Shown piece after piece: positions 7,665 to 11,638 of a stretch of 11,638 nt of DNA. Source of the DNA: Holophagaceae bacterium UBA692 (GTDB taxonomy: Bacteria > Acidobacteriota > Holophagae > Holophagales > Holophagaceae); the NCBI GenBank assembly GCA_002297665.1, contig DBMS01000295.1, positions 36,768 to 48,405 on the forward strand, in the 5' to 3' direction. Under the pieces are notes generated by a model. That model made no database searches, was not told where the DNA came from, and saw nothing but the letters and a program-made list of their open reading frames with translations. The translations under genes were made by a program, and so were the position numbers. Every line of letters starts with the position of its first letter. Position 1 is the first letter of the stretch.

Positions 7665-9782
7665 ATGAGGTCGTTCCGGTTCCCCATTCTCGCCCTGGCG
7701 CTCACGCTGGCGGCGCAGGCCCACGGATCGGCGCCCGCGGCGCCCATCGCCCCCACGGTCCCCCACGTGGACGTGAGGTTCGGGCAGTCCGTCGCCGACC
7801 CCTACGCCTGGCTGCGCAACAGGACGAACCCCGAGGTCATCCGGCACCTGGAAGCGGAGAACGCCTACACCGAGCGGATCACCGCGGACCAGAAGCCGCT
7901 GCGGGAGACCCTCTACAAGGAGATGCTGGGGCGCATCAAGCAGACCGACCTGTCGGTGCCCGTGCGCCGGGGGCGGTTCTACTACTACACGCGGACGGAG
8001 GAAGGCAAGCAGTACCAGGTGCACTGCCGCAAGGCCGCGGGCCCCGGCATGGCCTTCGACGCCGCCGCGGCCGAGGAGGTGCTCCTGGACCTCAACGAGA
8101 TGGCCAAGGGCCTGGCCTTCCTGGGCGTGGCCGACGTCTCCGTGAGCGACGACGGCAACCTGCTGCTCTACTGCACCGACACCACCGGCTACCGCCAGTA
8201 CGACCTCCACCTCAAGGATCTCCGCACGGGCAAGGTGCTGGCGCCCACCGCCCAGCGGGTCACGTCGGTGGAGTGGGCCGCCGACAACCGCACCTTCTAC
8301 TTCACCACCGAAGACCCCGTCACCAAGCGCAGCGACACCGTCTGGCGCATGGGCCTGGACGGCAAGGCCGTCCGCCTCTACGAGGAGAAGGACGAACTGT
8401 ACCGCGTGGGCCTGTACCGCACCAAGGACGGCAAGTTCGTGATCATGAGCGTGGACAGCACCGACACCTGGGAATGCAGCTACCTGGACGCGGCCGATCC
8501 CAAGGCCGACTTCCGCGTCCTGCTGCCCCGGGAGAAGGGCCACAAGTACGCCGTGGACCACCGGGAGGGCCTCTTCTACCTGCGCACCAACAAGGACGCG
8601 CTGGACTTCCGGATCGTCACCGTCCCCGTCAAGGACCCCGGCACCCGGGACTGGAAGACCTTCGTGGCCGCCCGCGACGGCGTCCACGTGGAGGGCCTGG
8701 AGCTCTTCAAGGGCTTCGCCGTCGTGCGGGAGAAGCGCGAGGGCCTCGTGGTCTTCCGGGTGCTGGACTTCGCCACCGGCACGTGGCATGAGATCGGCCA
8801 GTCCGAGCCCGTCTACTTCGCCTCCGCCGGCTCCACCCCCGAATACGATTCCGCGCGGTTCCGGTTCCACTACCAGTCCCAGGTGACCCCGCCCACCACG
8901 TTCGACTACGACATGGCCAGACGGGAGAAGACCCTCCTCAAGCGCCAGGAGGTGCTGGGCTACGACCCCTCCCAGTACCGGTCCGAGCGCGTGTGGGCCA
9001 CCGCCCGGGACGGCGTGAAGGTCCCCGTGAGCCTCGTCTACCGCAAGGGCCTCCAGCGCGACGGCAAGGCGCCCATGTACCTCTACGCCTACGGGTCCTA
9101 CGGCTACGGATCGCCGGCGTCCTTCGATTCCAACCGCGTGAGCCTCCTGGATCGGGGCGTCGTGTTCGCCGTGGCCCACATCCGCGGCGGCGACGAACTG
9201 GGCGAGGCCTGGCACCGCGACGGCATGCTCATGAAGAAGATGAACACTTTCACCGACTTCATCGACTGCGCCGGGAGCCTCATCGCCGGCAAGTGGACCT
9301 CCAGCGACCGCCTCGTCATCGAGGGCGGCAGCGCCGGCGGGCTCCTCATGGGCGCCGTCACCAACATGGCCCCGGGCCTCTTCAAGGCCGTGCACTCCGC
9401 CGTGCCCTTCGTGGACGTCATGAACACCATGCTGGACCCCACCCTCCCCCTCACCGTCGGCGAGTACCTGGAATGGGGCAATCCCAACGAGAAGGCCGCC
9501 TACGACTACATGCGCGCCTACAGCCCCTACGACAACCTCGAGCGCAAGGCCTACCCCGCCATCCTCGTCACCAGCAGCCTCAACGACAGCCAGGTGGGCT
9601 ACTGGGAGCCGGCGAAGTACGTGGCGAAGCTGCGCACCCTGAAGACCGACTCCAACGACCTGCTCCTGAGGATGAAGCTGGAGCCCGGCGGGCACGGCGG
9701 CGCCTCGGGCCGTTACGACCGGCTGCGGGACAAGGCCTTCGAATACGCCTGGATGCTCAGGCAGATGGGGATCACGAAATAA
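7665..9782 (+). CDS. ptrB: Secreted prolyl oligopeptidase-family peptidase, oligopeptidase B-like (S9A)
   Basis: This 705-residue serine peptidase cleaves peptides too small to be proteins; oligopeptidase B members cut after Arg or Lys. The N-terminus MRSFRFPILALALTLAAQA is a signal peptide with likely cleavage after AQA or AHG, so it acts in the periplasm or outside, unlike cytoplasmic E. coli PtrB (686 residues). A beta-propeller domain (about 100-430) precedes the alpha/beta-hydrolase domain. The triad is clear: Ser556 in EGGSAGG, Asp641 in LNDSQVGYWEPAKY, and His677 in GGHGGASGR. The GEYLEWGNP segment matches the place where OpdB carries two glutamates for P1 basic residues; one of them appears replaced by Leu, so specificity may differ. 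AGGAGG (7654-7659) lies 5 bases before the ATG at 7665, which favours it over a TTG at 7611. It follows the channel gene by 54 bases, probably on one transcript, and its end overlaps the convergent regulator by 11 bases. Confidence 0.9.
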   Translation: MRSFRFPILALALTLAAQAHGSAPAAPIAPTVPHVDVRFGQSVADPYAWLRNRTNPEVIRHLEAENAYTERITADQKPLRETLYKEMLGRIKQTDLSVPVRRGRFYYYTRTEEGKQYQVHCRKAAGPGMAFDAAAAEEVLLDLNEMAKGLAFLGVADVSVSDDGNLLLYCTDTTGYRQYDLHLKDLRTGKVLAPTAQRVTSVEWAADNRTFYFTTEDPVTKRSDTVWRMGLDGKAVRLYEEKDELYRVGLYRTKDGKFVIMSVDSTDTWECSYLDAADPKADFRVLLPREKGHKYAVDHREGLFYLRTNKDALDFRIVTVPVKDPGTRDWKTFVAARDGVHVEGLELFKGFAVVREKREGLVVFRVLDFATGTWHEIGQSEPVYFASAGSTPEYDSARFRFHYQSQVTPPTTFDYDMARREKTLLKRQEVLGYDPSQYRSERVWATARDGVKVPVSLVYRKGLQRDGKAPMYLYAYGSYGYGSPASFDSNRVSLLDRGVVFAVAHIRGGDELGEAWHRDGMLMKKMNTFTDFIDCAGSLIAGKWTSSDRLVIEGGSAGGLLMGAVTNMAPGLFKAVHSAVPFVDVMNTMLDPTLPLTVGEYLEWGNPNEKAAYDYMRAYSPYDNLERKAYPAILVTSSLNDSQVGYWEPAKYVAKLRTLKTDSNDLLLRMKLEPGGHGGASGRYDRLRDKAFEYAWMLRQMGITK

Positions 9783-11298
9783 GGGTGGTCCGGGAGATCC
9801 CCAGCTTTTTCATGCGGCTCTGCAGCGTGGTGGGCTTGAGCCCCAGGCGCAGGGCCGCGCCCCCGGCCCCGTAGATCCGTCCCGAGCACTGGCGCAGGGC
9901 CCGCAGGATCGCGTCCCGCTCGACGCTCCGGAGGTCCTCCCCCGGCGCCTCCGGCCGGGGGGCGCCCGCGGGGGTGCGCAGCGCCGCCTCCAGGTCCAGG
10001 TCCCCCTGGGGCGCGAGGATCGTGGCCCGCTCCAGCACGTTGATGAGCTCGCGCACGTTGCCCGTCCAGGCATGGGCCTCCAGGCGCGCCGCGTCCCCGG
10101 GCGGGATGCGCCAGGGACCCTGGCCCGTGCGCCGGGCCTGGCGGTAGAGCCAGTCCTCCGCCAGCAGGAGGATGTCCTCCCGGCGCTCCCGCAGGGGCGG
10201 CAGGCGCAGGGGAAAGACGTTGAGGCGGTAGTAGAGGTCGGCCCGGAAGCGGCCCTCGGCCACCGCGAGGTCCAGGTCCACGTTGGTGGCCGCGAGGATC
10301 CGCACGTCCACGGTGACGCTGCGGTCCGAGCCCAGCGGCTCGAAGGTGCCCTCCTGGAGCACCCGCAGGAGCTTGGACTGCATGGCCAGCGGCAGGTCCC
10401 CGATCTCGTCCAGCAGGAGGGTGCCCCCGTCGGCCACCTGGAAGCGCCCCGGCCGGGCGTGGCTGGCCCCGCTGAAGGCCCCGCGGGTGTGGCCGAAGAG
10501 CTCGCTCTCCACCAGGTGCTCGGGGAGGGCCGCGCAGTTCAGGCGCAGGAAGGGACGCTCGGCGCGCCGGCTCCATCCGTGGATGGCGCGGGCCAGCACC
10601 TCCTTGCCCGTGCCCGTCTCCCCCGTGATGAGCACGGCGCTCTCCGAAGCCGCCACCTGCCGCGCCAGGCCCGCCAGCTGGCGGAACGCCGGGCTCAGGC
10701 TGCGCTCCATGAGGGCGCCCGCGTCGTCGGCGCCCACCACTTCGCTGCGAAGCAGGCGGTTCTCGGCCTCCAGGCGCTCCCGCTGGTCCGCGCTCTGCTC
10801 CTGGGCCATCCAGGTCAGCGCGATGAGCTGGCCGTAGATCGTGGCCAGGCTCACGGTGAAGGGCTCGAAGGTGCCGCAGGTGGCCCGGTCGAAGGTGAGC
10901 GCTCCCAGCATCCGTCCCCCGCCCAGGAGCGGCACCACCATGCAGGCGTGGCCGTGGGGCAGGTCCAGCACCCCGTCGTAGGGATCGCCGTCGCCCTCGG
11001 CGTGGTCGTGGGCGTCCATGACGCGGGTGCGCCCCGTGCGCATGGCCTCCCCGATGCTGGGAAAGCGCGCCAGGTCCAGGGTGTGGCCGCGCACGGGATC
11101 CCCCGCCAGCGGGCCCCGCGCGCACACCACCCGCAGGCGCCCCTTTTCCAGGCGCAGCACCGCGGCCAGGTCGAAGGGCACGATGCCCGCGAGGGCGTCC
11201 AGCGCCGCGGGCAGGAAGGACTCGCCCTGGGGCAGCCTTCCGGCCACGAGGGCGAGTTCCTTCAGGGCCTGGGCCAGGTCGAGGGTCGCGTTGGGCAT
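9772..11298 (-). CDS. Sigma-54-dependent activator with GAF sensor and Fis-type DNA-binding domain
   Basis: This 508-residue cytoplasmic regulator is built like FhlA and NorR, though shorter. A GAF domain (about 10-170) senses a small molecule or redox state; it holds two cysteines (Cys59, and Cys141 in RATCGTF). After a short charged helix (about 165-190) comes the AAA+ domain: Walker A GETGTGKE (226-233), sigma-54 contact loop GAFSGA (273-278), Walker B GGTLLLDEIGDLP (from 291), sensor and arginine-finger segments LAATN and FRADLYYRLNVFPLRLPPLRER, and TGNVREL. The C-terminal helix-turn-helix (about 460-503) is AILRALRQCSGR...LKPTTLQSRMKKLGI. The contact loop has Ser where most members have Thr. 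The ATG at 11298 is chosen for GGAGG-CGCC directly before it; the frame stays open to 11367 but through operator sequence. It diverges from rubrerythrin, whose promoter is of the sigma-54 type, so rubrerythrin is the obvious target. Its ligand is unknown. Confidence 0.92.
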   Translation of the reverse strand: MPNATLDLAQALKELALVAGRLPQGESFLPAALDALAGIVPFDLAAVLRLEKGRLRVVCARGPLAGDPVRGHTLDLARFPSIGEAMRTGRTRVMDAHDHAEGDGDPYDGVLDLPHGHACMVVPLLGGGRMLGALTFDRATCGTFEPFTVSLATIYGQLIALTWMAQEQSADQRERLEAENRLLRSEVVGADDAGALMERSLSPAFRQLAGLARQVAASESAVLITGETGTGKEVLARAIHGWSRRAERPFLRLNCAALPEHLVESELFGHTRGAFSGASHARPGRFQVADGGTLLLDEIGDLPLAMQSKLLRVLQEGTFEPLGSDRSVTVDVRILAATNVDLDLAVAEGRFRADLYYRLNVFPLRLPPLRERREDILLLAEDWLYRQARRTGQGPWRIPPGDAARLEAHAWTGNVRELINVLERATILAPQGDLDLEAALRTPAGAPRPEAPGEDLRSVERDAILRALRQCSGRIYGAGGAALRLGLKPTTLQSRMKKLGISRTTLIS

Positions 11299-11315
11299 GG
11301 CGCCTCCGGACCGCA

Positions 11316-11321
11316 AGTATA
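11316..11321 (-). promoter_or_regulatory. Candidate -10 for the activator gene
   Basis: The minus strand reads TATACT, placing a start near 11309 and a leader of about 11 bases that contains the GGAGG. No good -35 is seen at 16-18 bases. The half-site array at 11349-11374 would lie about 40-65 bases upstream of this start, so the activator may control its own gene. Confidence 0.35.
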
Positions 11322-11348
11322 CCGTCATTTCGTTGAATTTTGACTTTT

Positions 11349-11374
11349 TCGGTGCAAACACCGACATATCGGTT
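11349..11374. promoter_or_regulatory. Candidate upstream activator sequence: three alternating half-sites, 10-base period
   Basis: TCGGTG begins at 11349, its inverse CACCGA at 11359, and TCGGTT at 11369, each pair separated by 4 bases. The first two form a perfect repeat with 6-base arms; the last two form ACCGA-CATA-TCGGT with 5-base arms. Sites start exactly one helical turn apart, on the same DNA face. The array lies about 80-105 bases upstream of the predicted rubrerythrin start, the usual distance for sigma-54 activator sites. Assigning it to the adjacent regulator is inference. Confidence 0.55.
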
Positions 11375-11428
11375 TTCCGGGAGCCGCCGCGATTGGGCTA
11401 CCCCAGGGCTTCCAGGGACTTAAACTTG

Positions 11429-11444
11429 TGGCACTCCCCTTGCC
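11429..11444 (+). promoter_or_regulatory. Sigma-54 (-24/-12) promoter for rubrerythrin
   Basis: TGGCAC (11429-11434), five bases, then TTGCC (11440-11444) match the RpoN consensus TGGCAC-N5-TTGC exactly. The invariant GG (11430-11431) and GC (11442-11443) are separated by the required 10 bases. The start would be near 11455, about 39 bases before the rubrerythrin ATG. Confidence 0.85.
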
Positions 11445-11460
11445 ATAGCTTGAACGTCGA

Positions 11461-11473
11461 GGGCCCGTGGCCC
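11461..11473 (+). other. Small GC hairpin in the rubrerythrin leader
   Basis: GGGCC-CGT-GGCCC can fold into a 5-base all-GC stem with a 3-base loop. It starts about 6 bases after the predicted start and ends before the Shine-Dalgarno sequence (GAGGAGA, 11482-11488). Such a 5' hairpin could stabilise the transcript. No T-run follows, so it is not a terminator. Confidence 0.3.
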
Positions 11474-11493
11474 CCGTTCCTGAGGAGAGAACC

Positions 11494-11638
11494 ATGACAG
11501 CGCTCAAGGGCTCCAAGACCCACGCCAACCTGAAGGCTGCCTTCGCGGGCGAGTCCCAGGCCAACCGCCGCTACCTCTACTTCGCCAAGGTCGCCGACAT
11601 CGAGGGCTATCCCGAAGTGGCGGGCAACTTCAAGGAAA
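11494..11638 (+). CDS. rbr: Rubrerythrin, N-terminal part (runs off the window)
   Basis: Only the first 48 codons are present. They match the start of the rubrerythrin diiron domain: MTALKGSKTHANLKAAFAGE followed by SQANRRYLYFAKVADIEGYP. Glu20 of AGESQAN is the first diiron ligand in the family. Rubrerythrins are cytoplasmic peroxidases that reduce hydrogen peroxide using a diiron site and usually a C-terminal rubredoxin-type FeS4 site, which would lie outside the window and cannot be checked. GAGGAGA precedes the ATG with about 6 bases between, and a sigma-54 promoter lies 50 bases upstream. Divergent from its likely activator. Confidence 0.93.
   Translation, partial: MTALKGSKTHANLKAAFAGESQANRRYLYFAKVADIEGYPEVAGNFKE

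Noticed and set aside
7611..7665. TTG at 7611 as the start of the peptidase
   Set aside because: Adds 18 residues in front of a clear signal peptide, while AGGAGG sits 5 bases before the ATG at 7665.
7047..9695. An 882-codon open frame antisense to the channel and peptidase genes
   Set aside because: Low-complexity Val/Gly/His-rich translation, opposite two proteins with intact catalytic or structural motifs.
10072..11343. A 423-codon plus-strand open frame antisense to the sigma-54 activator
   Set aside because: Shadow frame; the minus strand carries all AAA+ motifs in order.
11324..11345. GTCA...TGAC pair near the activator start as a NorR-type site
   Set aside because: The two halves are 13 bases apart instead of 3, so it does not fit the NorR consensus.

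Overview
The window is high-GC bacterial chromosome, tightly packed, with both strands used, few intergenic gaps and no RNA genes or mobile elements that I can recognise. Gene content fits a free-living Gram-negative bacterium (signal peptides, periplasmic sensor domains, sigma-54 control): an acetate/glycerol assimilation pair, a secreted oligopeptidase, a sigma-54 activator and a rubrerythrin. The style of the sequence suggests Acidobacteriota of the Holophagae type (Geothrix relatives), but that is an impression and not a proof.

Layout from left to right. (a) 1-1133, minus strand: a LigB/DODA-type extradiol dioxygenase (YgiD family), with a small single-helix membrane protein upstream of it. 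Each has its own candidate promoter, and the dioxygenase promoter carries a palindrome where an operator would sit. (b) 1134-1448: non-coding, first AT-rich and then a GC-rich block that may be a dispersed repeat. (c) 1449-4892, minus strand: acs (acetyl-CoA synthetase) followed by glpK (glycerol kinase), with only three bases between stop and start. A Crp/Fnr-type inverted repeat lies about 41 bases upstream of the predicted acs transcription start. (d) 4984-9782, plus strand: a small unknown helical protein, then a seven-helix membrane protein of about 695 residues that reads as a Cache sensor domain fused to a complete pentameric ligand-gated ion channel (pLGIC), then a secreted oligopeptidase B-like S9 peptidase. 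(e) 9772-11638: a GAF/AAA+/Fis sigma-54 activator on the minus strand, divergent from a rubrerythrin that runs off the right edge. The shared intergenic region holds a textbook -24/-12 sigma-54 promoter facing rubrerythrin and, about 80-105 bases upstream of its predicted start, a set of three alternating half-sites spaced exactly 10 bases apart.

Two things stand out. The Cache-pLGIC fusion has an internally consistent topology, with both sensor domains outside and seven membrane helices. It sits 54 bases upstream of a secreted peptidase, so a link between peptide or amino-acid sensing and ion flux is possible but unproven. The regulator-rubrerythrin pair looks like a self-contained sigma-54 module for an oxidative, nitrosative or redox response, with promoter, upstream activator site and activator all visible in the window.
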